Of a stretch of DNA of 64,000 nt, positions 26,267 through 33,214 are shown piece by piece. Source of the stretch: UBA4582 sp965657335 (GTDB lineage: Bacteria; Pseudomonadota; Gammaproteobacteria; Pseudomonadales; Azotimanducaceae); assembly GCA_965657335.1 (NCBI GenBank), contig CBFHOH010000002.1, positions 186,001 to 250,000 on the forward strand, written 5' to 3'. The translations under genes and the position numbers were made by a program. The first letter of the stretch is position 1, and each line of letters begins with the position of its first letter. Under the pieces are notes generated by a model that made no database searches, had not been told where the DNA came from, and saw only the letters and a list, made by a program, of their open reading frames with translations.

Positions 26267-27508
26267 TTGAAAGCTGAACATGTAAAAGTGATGAACAATT
26301 TCCCACCGGAGAGGGGCAGTCAAGTTACATTTTCAAACTACGCGAGCTCACCCTTCAACACCTGGGGTTTTCGGAATATGGATGCCGTAACTCACACAGC
26401 AATGCTTGCGCGGGGCGGCCCTTTGCCTACGATCGACGAACTATTGAGCGCTGAATTACCTACAACCCGAATTGTGGATGCCGATGAAAATCAACTGCCA
26501 CTAGATGACTTGTTAGAGAAGCACGATGCTGATGGATTTCTGGTAATGCGTGATGGATGCATTATCTACGAGAGATATTGGAATGGCATGACAGCACAAG
26601 ACAGACATATTTGGTTTTCTATGACCAAATCACTGGTAAGCACGGCGTTCGGCATACTTATGGAACAGGTCGACATCGATCTGACAAAATCTCCTGCTTT
26701 CTATATCGAGGAACTGAAGGGATCAGGATTCGAGCGAACGACCATTCAAGACGTGCTGAACCATGCTTCAGCTATTGAATTCAAAGAAAATTATCTTGAC
26801 CCCGAATCAGAGTTCCGGCGTTTCTATGGACCAGCAATCAATTTAAGTTATGTCACAGGCGCACAGGACGCCCAACCAGTAAACACTGAAATCTACGGCG
26901 TATATGATTTTCTTGCAAAGTTTATAAAACCGGAAACCGCAGAGGACCCTGGCAACGTCTTCGAGTACAACTCAGCCAATGCTGACCTAATTGGCTGGAT
27001 GATTTCGCGATTGTCCGGTATGTCCCTTCAAAATTTTTTAGCCAGTCAGCTTTGGTCAAAGCTCGGGACAAATCATGATGCGGCAATTGTTGTCGACCGA
27101 GCTTACCAATCCGTTGCCACCGGCGGTATGACGAGCACACTTAGAGACGCAGCGCTATTCGGTGAACTGATACGTAACGACGGTGTAGCCAATGGTGAGC
27201 AAATTGTTCCCGCGCATTGGATCGCTGAAACCTTGAATCTGACAGATGCAGACCAGCAGCGCTACGCGAACAATCAACTCTACCGCAATGAATTATGGCA
27301 GTACTATAAAAACATGTGGTGGATACTTGACCCCGAGCAAGGTGAGTATGCGGCGGTCGGCATTCACGGCCAGGTAATTTATATCAACAAATCAACCAAA
27401 ACGGTGATAGTGCAATTTTCGAGTCAGCCAACACCCAGCCAAGTTGGCTCTGTTGAGTTTCGTTCGAAACTATTGGCGATGAGAGAAATAGCTAACTATC
27501 GCCAATAG
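26267..27508 (+). CDS. Beta-lactamase-fold serine hydrolase (6-aminohexanoate-dimer hydrolase-like)
   Basis: 413 residues. GFLVMRDGCIIYERYWNG precedes WFSMTKSLVST, in which Ser118 and Lys121 form the SxxK pair. The second-motif Tyr is in FEYNSANADLIGWM, and GIHGQVIYINKSTKTVIVQFSS is near the end. The pattern matches the NylB-like branch that hydrolyses linear amides and carboxyl esters. There is no signal peptide, so it is probably cytoplasmic. TTG 26267 is chosen because AAGGAG lies seven bases before it. It diverges from the EstB-like gene with about 190 bases of shared upstream region; the two share the fold but not close sequence. Confidence 0.87.
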   Translation: MKAEHVKVMNNFPPERGSQVTFSNYASSPFNTWGFRNMDAVTHTAMLARGGPLPTIDELLSAELPTTRIVDADENQLPLDDLLEKHDADGFLVMRDGCIIYERYWNGMTAQDRHIWFSMTKSLVSTAFGILMEQVDIDLTKSPAFYIEELKGSGFERTTIQDVLNHASAIEFKENYLDPESEFRRFYGPAINLSYVTGAQDAQPVNTEIYGVYDFLAKFIKPETAEDPGNVFEYNSANADLIGWMISRLSGMSLQNFLASQLWSKLGTNHDAAIVVDRAYQSVATGGMTSTLRDAALFGELIRNDGVANGEQIVPAHWIAETLNLTDADQQRYANNQLYRNELWQYYKNMWWILDPEQGEYAAVGIHGQVIYINKSTKTVIVQFSSQPTPSQVGSVEFRSKLLAMREIANYRQ

Positions 27509-27537
27509 CAACGTCAAAACGTGTTATTACAGACTTG

Positions 27538-27945
27538 TTATGCCTGAGTGGCCATCTGCGGCACGTCATCGCTCAGGTCAACCCAGTCTTGTTTTGTTTC
27601 ACACCAGACGTGAAATTGAGGTTTAAACTCACTTGTATCGTCGAGCGTGCCGGTCTTGATGAATCTCATATCAGGACTACCGGGCACAACCGAGTAAATA
27701 GGTGAACCACAGTTTCCGCAAAAATAGCGTTCTACAGTATTACCGCTTTGAGTTTCACCATCCTGATATAGTTTTGGCTCACCCCCGGTCATCTTAAAAT
27801 CAGCCTCACTGACCCCCGCAATGGTCGAAAATGCCGAGCCGGCTTGACGCTGACAATTCTTACAATGACAGACACCGCTTACTGCAGGCGCGACCGCGAG
27901 CGAGTATTTGATGTGACCACAAAGACATTGACCTGTTAGTGACAT
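27538..27945 (-). CDS. GFA family zinc protein (Gfa-like)
   Basis: 135 residues of the glutathione-dependent formaldehyde-activating enzyme family. The three zinc-binding cysteine groups are all present: CLCG (Cys7, Cys9), CHCKNC (Cys26, Cys28, Cys31) and CGNC (Cys76, Cys79). Characterised members bind glutathione or two zinc ions, and the catalytic role of Gfa in formaldehyde activation is debated, so the name is a family label only. It converges on the NylB-like hydrolase gene with 29 bases between stops. A glutathione link would fit the GST-like cluster a few kilobases away. Confidence 0.9.
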   Translation of the reverse strand: MSLTGQCLCGHIKYSLAVAPAVSGVCHCKNCQRQAGSAFSTIAGVSEADFKMTGGEPKLYQDGETQSGNTVERYFCGNCGSPIYSVVPGSPDMRFIKTGTLDDTSEFKPQFHVWCETKQDWVDLSDDVPQMATQA

Positions 27946-28044
27946 AAAGCATTACTCTTTTTTATTTGATGCGACTGAGTATAAGGAAGTTTGTCTGGCA
28001 AAAACAAGCAATCAAACCATGGTTACTCCACAAGTTGGGTCGCG

Positions 28045-28060
28045 ATGCAGGCGCCTGCAT
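28045..28060. promoter_or_regulatory. 16-base perfect palindrome, possible operator
   Basis: ATGCAGGCGCCTGCAT is fully self-complementary with no spacer. It lies about 100 bases upstream of the GFA start and 210 bases upstream of the next plus-strand gene, a plausible place for a dimeric regulator. Confidence 0.35.
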
Positions 28061-28238
28061 TGGTATTTGCTACACTAAAATACTTGCTTACATCACCGTA
28101 CACTGGCTGTAGTATGTTGTGACAGGCCAACGTTTGTTAGTTTTCAAACGAGAACATGACGAAAAGTGCTCTGCGGGCATATCAATTTATCGACATGTTT
28201 AATGCTGTATTCAACTGTAGCGCGAGACGCCCGCTAAC

Positions 28239-28252
28239 CTCAGCGCGCTGAG
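28239..28252. promoter_or_regulatory. 14-base perfect palindrome before a ribosome site
   Basis: CTCAGCGCGCTGAG is fully self-complementary and is followed by an A-run and the AAAGG ribosome site of the gene at 28269. It could be an operator or an RNA hairpin affecting translation start. Confidence 0.35.
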
Positions 28253-28268
28253 AAAAAAGGTAAATGAC

Positions 28269-28592
28269 GTGAGTGGCATAACAAAGACAATCCCGGCTAC
28301 AGCTGGCCAAGAAACAGTTAATGCGCTTTACGATGGTTCCCTGACAGAATATGAATTTCACATGGCGGGCAAACCCTCGAAGCTCGTTCCAGGCAACTAT
28401 GTCTACACAATATTCAATGACGAACTTATCGGGCGATTGAGGATTAATAAAATTGAAGGAGGCGCAACACATCCTAAATCTGGTCGCCCAAGGTCGCTGA
28501 TTTATGTCGAAGCACCTGGCGTTAAGTTAGATACGCCGATACCAAAGAAAGGGCACAGAGGCACACGATATTACGATGGGGCGGAATGGTGA
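28269..28592 (+). CDS. Conserved-looking small protein, unknown function, coupled to sulfatase
   Basis: 107 residues, soluble, slightly basic toward the C-terminus, with no signal peptide or membrane helix. I do not recognise the family. Visible features are a beta-rich centre (VPGNYVYTIFNDELIGRLRI), a GGATHPKSGRPRSLIYVEAPG segment, and a Lys/Arg-Gly tail ending GTRYYDGAEW. GTG 28269 follows an AAAGG site at eight bases. Its stop codon shares a base with the sulfatase ATG (TGATG), so the two are translated together. A role linked to the sulfatase substrate is the only contextual hint. Confidence 0.7.
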   Translation: MSGITKTIPATAGQETVNALYDGSLTEYEFHMAGKPSKLVPGNYVYTIFNDELIGRLRINKIEGGATHPKSGRPRSLIYVEAPGVKLDTPIPKKGHRGTRYYDGAEW

Positions 28593-30055
28593 TGAGTGAG
28601 CGACCCAATATTCTGATTTTTATGCCAGATCAACTCCGCGCTGATTCCGTTGGCTGCTTTGGTAACCCATGGGTAAAAACACCCAACATTGACGCACTGG
28701 CGAAACGTGGCACGCGGTTTGATAATGCATGGGCCAATCACCCTGTTTGCGGTCCTTCAAGAGTGAATCTCATGACTGGCTGGTATCCGCACACAAGTGG
28801 ACACCGCACTCTGACACACCTGCTCTCGCCGCAAGACCCCAATCTTTTGAAGTATTTGAAAGATGGTGGTTACCAAGTCGCTTGGGCAGGCGCAAGAGGA
28901 GATGTTTTTGCGCCAGAGGTCACAGAGCAATCGACTCATTTCTGTGGCTGGACAACAAAACCTGAACGCAAAAAGATGGGAATGGGGCCGCAGTACGCTG
29001 AAGGCTCCGCACTCTATGATGCGTTTTACCACGGCATTCGGCCATCACAGTCAAATTGGCTAGACTTTGATGAGGCCGCGACTCAAACCGCGATTGATTG
29101 GCTGGAGAGCAAGCCTGAGGGCCCTTGGTGTCTTTGGGTACCCCTGATATTTCCTCACTTACCTTTCGAGGTAGAACAATGCTGGTACGACCTTTACGCC
29201 AACGCAGATTTACCAACAAGAATTACCAGCCACGGCAAAAACAAACCGGGTTACCACCAAGCGATTCGCAACAAACTTGGCACCGAGAGAATTACCGAAG
29301 CACAATGGCAAGAAATCATCCGCATTTACTACGCCATGATTTCAAGAGTCGATGATCAGCTCGGTCGGATTACAGCGAAGCTGGCGCAGCAAGACCTTAA
29401 CCACAACACATTGTCTTATTTCTTCACAGATCATGGAGAATATCTCGGTGACTTTGGCCTTGTTGAAAAATGGCCGTCAGGGCTTGATCGTTGCTTACTA
29501 CAAAACCCCTTGATTGTCGCGGGACCCGGTGTGCAAGAAAACGCCACAGCTTCTTCGTTTGTCGAAATGGTTGATATTATGCCAACGATTTTAGAACAGG
29601 CTTCATTGACAGCAGCGCATACGCATTTCGGCAAATCATTGGTTCCAGCTTTGGAAGACCACCACGCTGTTATACGTAATGCCGCATTTTCAGAGGGAGG
29701 TTTTACAAAGGCCGAGATATCTCTGTTTGAAGAAGCAGGGGGTGAATATGCTAAAAAAGGACAACTGCAGCACGAGGAACCGGAACTGGTAGGCAAGGCA
29801 ATCTCACTGCGGAATAAAGATTACACCTACGTTTATCGGTTGTATGAAAATGACGAGTTATACGATCGCGCGGTGGATCCAGAAGAAACCAATAACATCG
29901 CCGGTCTACCCCAAAACGCGATGACAGTCGCAGCGCTAAAGGAAGAAGTGCTTGATTGGCTAGTCGCCACCACGGATAACATTCCTTGGGAATCGGACCC
30001 CAGGTTTCCAAAAATAAAACACGGGCAACATGAACGCTTTGACTCGCAGAGCTAG
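28592..30055 (+). CDS. Cytoplasmic sulfatase / phosphonate monoester hydrolase-like enzyme
   Basis: 487 residues from ATG 28592 (an in-frame ATG at 28586 is also possible). RPNILIFMPDQLRADSVG opens the alkaline-phosphatase-type domain, with Asp-Gln in place of the Asp-Asp of secreted arylsulfatases. CGPSR (Cys53) is the formylglycine site. YFFTDHGEYLGDFGLVEKW supplies the second metal Asp-His, as in choline sulfatases and phosphonate monoester hydrolases. There is no signal peptide, so it acts in the cytoplasm on an imported sulfate or phosphonate ester. It differs in class from the sulfatase at 17037. Its 3' end overlaps the converging GNAT gene by four bases. Confidence 0.9.
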   Translation: MSERPNILIFMPDQLRADSVGCFGNPWVKTPNIDALAKRGTRFDNAWANHPVCGPSRVNLMTGWYPHTSGHRTLTHLLSPQDPNLLKYLKDGGYQVAWAGARGDVFAPEVTEQSTHFCGWTTKPERKKMGMGPQYAEGSALYDAFYHGIRPSQSNWLDFDEAATQTAIDWLESKPEGPWCLWVPLIFPHLPFEVEQCWYDLYANADLPTRITSHGKNKPGYHQAIRNKLGTERITEAQWQEIIRIYYAMISRVDDQLGRITAKLAQQDLNHNTLSYFFTDHGEYLGDFGLVEKWPSGLDRCLLQNPLIVAGPGVQENATASSFVEMVDIMPTILEQASLTAAHTHFGKSLVPALEDHHAVIRNAAFSEGGFTKAEISLFEEAGGEYAKKGQLQHEEPELVGKAISLRNKDYTYVYRLYENDELYDRAVDPEETNNIAGLPQNAMTVAALKEEVLDWLVATTDNIPWESDPRFPKIKHGQHERFDSQS

Positions 30056-30642
30056 AAAGCCTCGTCCATGCCATAGGCTTGCATCTGAGAAGCAAAGCCC
30101 TCGACGTCGTGGCTCATGATCAGCAGATCGTGCTTGTCCCCTAGATTGTCTTTTACATGATTTCGAAACAACGCTTCATTCTTAAAACCCATTTCTTCAA
30201 ACACTGCAATCGCACTTTCCTGATCCAGCGTCATTCGAACGGTAAGTTTCTCGAGCCCCAATGAAAGACCAATCAAGAAGCTTTCTTGAATCAACTCACG
30301 TCCAAGCCCCATGTCTCGCGCTTCAGGTAGAATAAGTATTCTCAGTTCTCCAACGTGCGCTGACCAGGACAGGCGATCCCTCACAACCGCCGTCGTCCCT
30401 AATACTTTCGCACCCCGTCTGGCTGCAATACTCACAATATCACCCTGAACAATACTTTCTCGCCAAGCGTCAAGCACCTTCGGTTGTTGGATATTACGAT
30501 TGAGAAACAGCAGGTCGGTATTCGGCAAGGCCGCGGCAAAATCACTGATTTCCTGTGCGGAAGGGTCGAGCAGCAAGTCCAAACTCACCGCGCCATCTTT
30601 CAGGTTGATTTGTCTCGGGTATCGGTTATCAAGCTCACTCAT
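30052..30642 (-). CDS. GNAT family acetyltransferase
   Basis: 196 residues. The acetyl-CoA-binding motif A is visible as ILILPEARDMGLGRELIQESF (a Q/RxxGxG/A variant), followed by LTVRMTLDQESAIAVFEEMGF, the usual motif B with neighbouring acidic and aromatic residues. ATG 30642 overlaps the PhaC stop as ATGA and is preferred to a longer reading from 30663. It would transfer an acyl group from CoA to an amine on a small molecule or protein. Its coupling to PHA synthase suggests a link to acyl-CoA metabolism, but the acceptor is unknown. Confidence 0.85.
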   Translation of the reverse strand: MSELDNRYPRQINLKDGAVSLDLLLDPSAQEISDFAAALPNTDLLFLNRNIQQPKVLDAWRESIVQGDIVSIAARRGAKVLGTTAVVRDRLSWSAHVGELRILILPEARDMGLGRELIQESFLIGLSLGLEKLTVRMTLDQESAIAVFEEMGFKNEALFRNHVKDNLGDKHDLLIMSHDVEGFASQMQAYGMDEAF

Positions 30643-31715
30643 ACGGAACGCTCCGACAACCATAAATCTATTTGCGGCCAGAGTCTGCGTACGGCATTTG
30701 GACCTGCAATTAGACTTACGTGCCCGCCTTTCAGCACGACCTCTTGGGTATCTTCCGAACCGACTTTCTCTAACAGTGGCTTAGTTGCCTTGTAGGGTGC
30801 AATGTGATCATGTTCTGCAATAGCATTCATCACAGGGATCTTAATATCTGCTAAATTTGCGCTGATCCCGTTCACAACCAACTCACCCTCATATAGCTTG
30901 TTGCCCCACATCAGTTCGCGTGTTGTTTCCCGATAGTACTCGCCGGCCAAAGGAAGCGTTTCACTCCCCCATCGCTCAAATGCCCGATATGATTGAACAT
31001 AGTCATCATTCCACATCTCGCTCCAGACGCGGAGGCGACCCGCAGTCCTTTGCGCTGGTCTTAACATTTCAAAGGATTGCTCAATAAATTCCGCTGGAAC
31101 AATACCGAGTGTGTCAACGAGCTTGTCAACATCAAGATACCGCTCATCAGACCAGAGGCTAAACAACCCCATCTCGTGCCAGTTGACAGGCGTCGTCATA
31201 CATACCAGATTCTTCAATGGTCCGTTCAAATGCGTGGCAGCATATATGAGAGATAAAACTCCGCCCATGCAGTAGCTCACCATGTTGACTTCTTCTTCGC
31301 CGGTGACTTCCTGAACTTTAGTGATGCAGGACGGTATAAAGTCCTGAGTATAGTCAGAAAGACTCAGTCCTCTTTCTGACGACATGGGCGCATCCCAGTC
31401 AATCATGAACACGTCAAAGCCATGATCGAGCAAATACTCAACAAGACTTTGCCCCGGTAACAGATCGAACACATAACCCCGGTTGGTTGTTGCCATCACG
31501 AGGATCACGGGAATTCTGTAGATCTCTTCTGACCTTGGATGGTAGTGATATAAACGAAGTGTGCCGCGCTCGTAAATCACATCTTTGGGCGTCAATCCGA
31601 CAGGGGCTTTGCCAGCGTTGACAAATTGGACACCTTTGATGCTTCGCTGAATAGTTCTGTCTACCATCCCTCGGATTTGGTCGACAAGCTTGTTATCTAC
31701 TGCCGATTCGGCCAT
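30639..31715 (-). CDS. phaC: Class III polyhydroxyalkanoate synthase catalytic subunit
   Basis: 358 residues, the length of class III PhaC. It joins (R)-3-hydroxyacyl-CoA units to a growing polyester and forms granules. The lipase-like box is SYCMGG with Cys149 as nucleophile; most PhaC proteins have Gly at the first position, so Ser here is unusual. The acid lies in AIAEHDHIAPY and the His in LKGGHVSLIAGP. ATG 31715 has GAGGAG nine bases upstream, whereas TTG 31721 would be too close to it. The partner subunit gene ends just before, and the GNAT gene overlaps downstream, so PhaE, PhaC and GNAT are one operon. Confidence 0.92.
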   Translation of the reverse strand: MAESAVDNKLVDQIRGMVDRTIQRSIKGVQFVNAGKAPVGLTPKDVIYERGTLRLYHYHPRSEEIYRIPVILVMATTNRGYVFDLLPGQSLVEYLLDHGFDVFMIDWDAPMSSERGLSLSDYTQDFIPSCITKVQEVTGEEEVNMVSYCMGGVLSLIYAATHLNGPLKNLVCMTTPVNWHEMGLFSLWSDERYLDVDKLVDTLGIVPAEFIEQSFEMLRPAQRTAGRLRVWSEMWNDDYVQSYRAFERWGSETLPLAGEYYRETTRELMWGNKLYEGELVVNGISANLADIKIPVMNAIAEHDHIAPYKATKPLLEKVGSEDTQEVVLKGGHVSLIAGPNAVRRLWPQIDLWLSERSV

Positions 31716-31721
31716 GGTCAA

Positions 31722-32114
31722 CTACTCCTCGTCTTGCAGATCTGATCGCTGCGAGGCTGGTTTCTTCGTCCTCGGCGGCGTTTTTTTTCGTTGTTGATCG
31801 CTGTTGTTATCTACCGGCGCTAAGTTTCGGATCGATGTTTCTATACGGGTCAAACGCCGATTGATATCCCGGACGTCCTCACTTAGCTGCAGTACATCCT
31901 CACGCGATGGAAGATTAAAATTAGCCAGCTGTTTTGCCATAAGCTCGCCGAACCCTTTTTGAAATTCCAGCTGGAAATTCTGCATTTGGTTCATTGATTT
32001 ACTGAATTCATCTGTCCCCATAAATTGATTGGAAAATTGATCAGCGGCTCTCTCCCACTGAGTGACCCATTCCTGAAAAACGGCAGCTGGATCTTTTGCA
32101 TTCTCATTCGCCAT
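31722..32114 (-). CDS. phaE: PhaE-like subunit of class III PHA synthase
   Basis: 130 residues from ATG 32114; an upstream extension to 32246 is open but looks non-native. It is mostly helical and charged, with phenylalanine-rich amphipathic helices (FQEWVTQWERAADQFSNQF) and the family's conserved closing LPSREDVLQLSEDVRDINRRL. The tail is Lys/Arg/Pro-rich. PhaE activates PhaC and sits on the polymer granule. This is a short form; classical PhaE proteins are more than twice as long, and short forms approach PhaR of class IV systems. Its stop lies inside the ribosome-site region of phaC, so translation is coupled. Confidence 0.8.
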   Translation of the reverse strand: MANENAKDPAAVFQEWVTQWERAADQFSNQFMGTDEFSKSMNQMQNFQLEFQKGFGELMAKQLANFNLPSREDVLQLSEDVRDINRRLTRIETSIRNLAPVDNNSDQQRKKTPPRTKKPASQRSDLQDEE

Positions 32115-32417
32115 AGCATTCTCTTGCTTGTAGTGGTTATGTTTGCTTCGGTAGCTATCATTTATATTTTCTCGCAATAGGAATCGCCTTACAAACTTAT
32201 TCCATAAAATACCCGCCAAACTAAACCGATTCCGTTCTCCAAACAAAAGGCACGCATCGCTTCCAGACCTTCGTCGCTGACCTTGTCGTTAACGAATCAT
32301 TCTCCGTGCTTATCGACCATCGCGGCTAATTGCGCCATGGAATTTATGCGCGGGTCAAACTATAGTATTGCCATACACTGACTTGATCACCAAAGACAAC
32401 ATTAAGGAAAACACTGC

Positions 32418-33200
32418 ATGAACAGAGTTGATAATAAAGTTGCGATTATTACGGGCGGCGGCAGCGGCATCGGTGCAAAAACATCGCAATTAATGGCGGA
32501 GGCAGGTGCTGCAGTGGTCGTGACGGACATTAATCTCGAAAGTGCAAAAACCACTTCTCAATCAATCGTCGCCGCCGGTGGCACAGCAATGGCCCTCGAA
32601 CATGACGTCACCAGCAATGATGACTGGGACTCGGTGATCGAAAGCACAATGTCAGCATATCAACATCTTGATATTCTCGTTAATAACGCTGGCATTAGTG
32701 GTGCTGGACTACCACCACTAGAGGAGGCAACACTAGAAAGCTGGCAAACTGTCATGTCAATTAATCTGGACTCGGTTTTTCTTGGCACTCAAAAGGCCGT
32801 GCTGTGCATGAAAGAAAGCGGAGGATCCATTATTAATATCTCTTCGATCATGGGGATCGTTGGCGGCGCAGGACCGGCCTACAATGCGTCAAAAGGTGGC
32901 GTTCGACTGCTTAGCAAGTCAGTCGCGGTGAAGTGCGGAGAAATGGGCTACCCGATCAGAGTGAATTCAGTACATCCCGGTTACGTTTGGACACCGCTCG
33001 TCCGCAATATTGTTGAGCATATGGATGACGACAACATGACAGAGGACGGTCTGCGGGAGATGCTAACTGAAAAACACCCCATCGGGCGTCTCGGAACACC
33101 GGATGATATTGCCAAAGGCATCCTTTTTCTTGCCTCCGACGACGCATCTTTTATTACCGGTAGTGAACTTATCATCGACGGTGGGTACACGGCCGTCTAG
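32418..33200 (+). CDS. Short-chain dehydrogenase/reductase (SDR)
   Basis: 260 residues, classical SDR. TGGGSGIG near residue 13 binds the cofactor, VVTDINLESA has the Asp after beta-2 that favours NAD(H), NNAG is the structural motif, and Ser142 or Ser143, Tyr155 and Lys159 (AYNASK) are catalytic. The C-terminal segment DDASFITGSELIIDGGYTAV is standard. It would oxidise or reduce a hydroxyl/keto group. It diverges from the PHA synthase operon, so it may serve hydroxyacyl metabolism, but the substrate is not readable. ATG 32418 has AAGGAAA upstream. Confidence 0.92.
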   Translation: MNRVDNKVAIITGGGSGIGAKTSQLMAEAGAAVVVTDINLESAKTTSQSIVAAGGTAMALEHDVTSNDDWDSVIESTMSAYQHLDILVNNAGISGAGLPPLEEATLESWQTVMSINLDSVFLGTQKAVLCMKESGGSIINISSIMGIVGGAGPAYNASKGGVRLLSKSVAVKCGEMGYPIRVNSVHPGYVWTPLVRNIVEHMDDDNMTEDGLREMLTEKHPIGRLGTPDDIAKGILFLASDDASFITGSELIIDGGYTAV

Positions 33201-33214
33201 CCATCTTGGGCTAG
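33197..33214. terminator. Hairpin built from two converging stop codons
   Basis: CTAGCC and GGCTAG around a six-base loop form a perfect stem. The left arm holds the SDR stop and the right arm the stop of the facing DUF5916 gene. No T-run follows on either side, so it would be a weak two-way terminator at most. Confidence 0.35.

Larger units (their letters stand above)
27946..28268. promoter_or_regulatory. Intergenic region with two perfect palindromes
   Basis: This 323-base stretch has no convincing gene and lies between the starts of the GFA gene (minus) and a small unknown gene (plus). It contains two perfect palindromes, 16 bases at 28045-28060 and 14 bases at 28239-28252. The second sits just before the ribosome site of the plus-strand gene, where a bound repressor would block expression. 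Confidence 0.45.

Noticed and set aside
24894..27508. Antibiotic resistance by the two beta-lactamase-fold proteins
   Set aside because: Both lack a signal peptide and the motif context of true class C beta-lactamases; esterase or amide hydrolase roles fit better.
28239..28252. Palindrome plus A-run read as a rho-independent terminator
   Set aside because: On the minus strand the T-run comes before the stem, and on the plus strand the run is A, so the order is wrong for a terminator of either neighbour.
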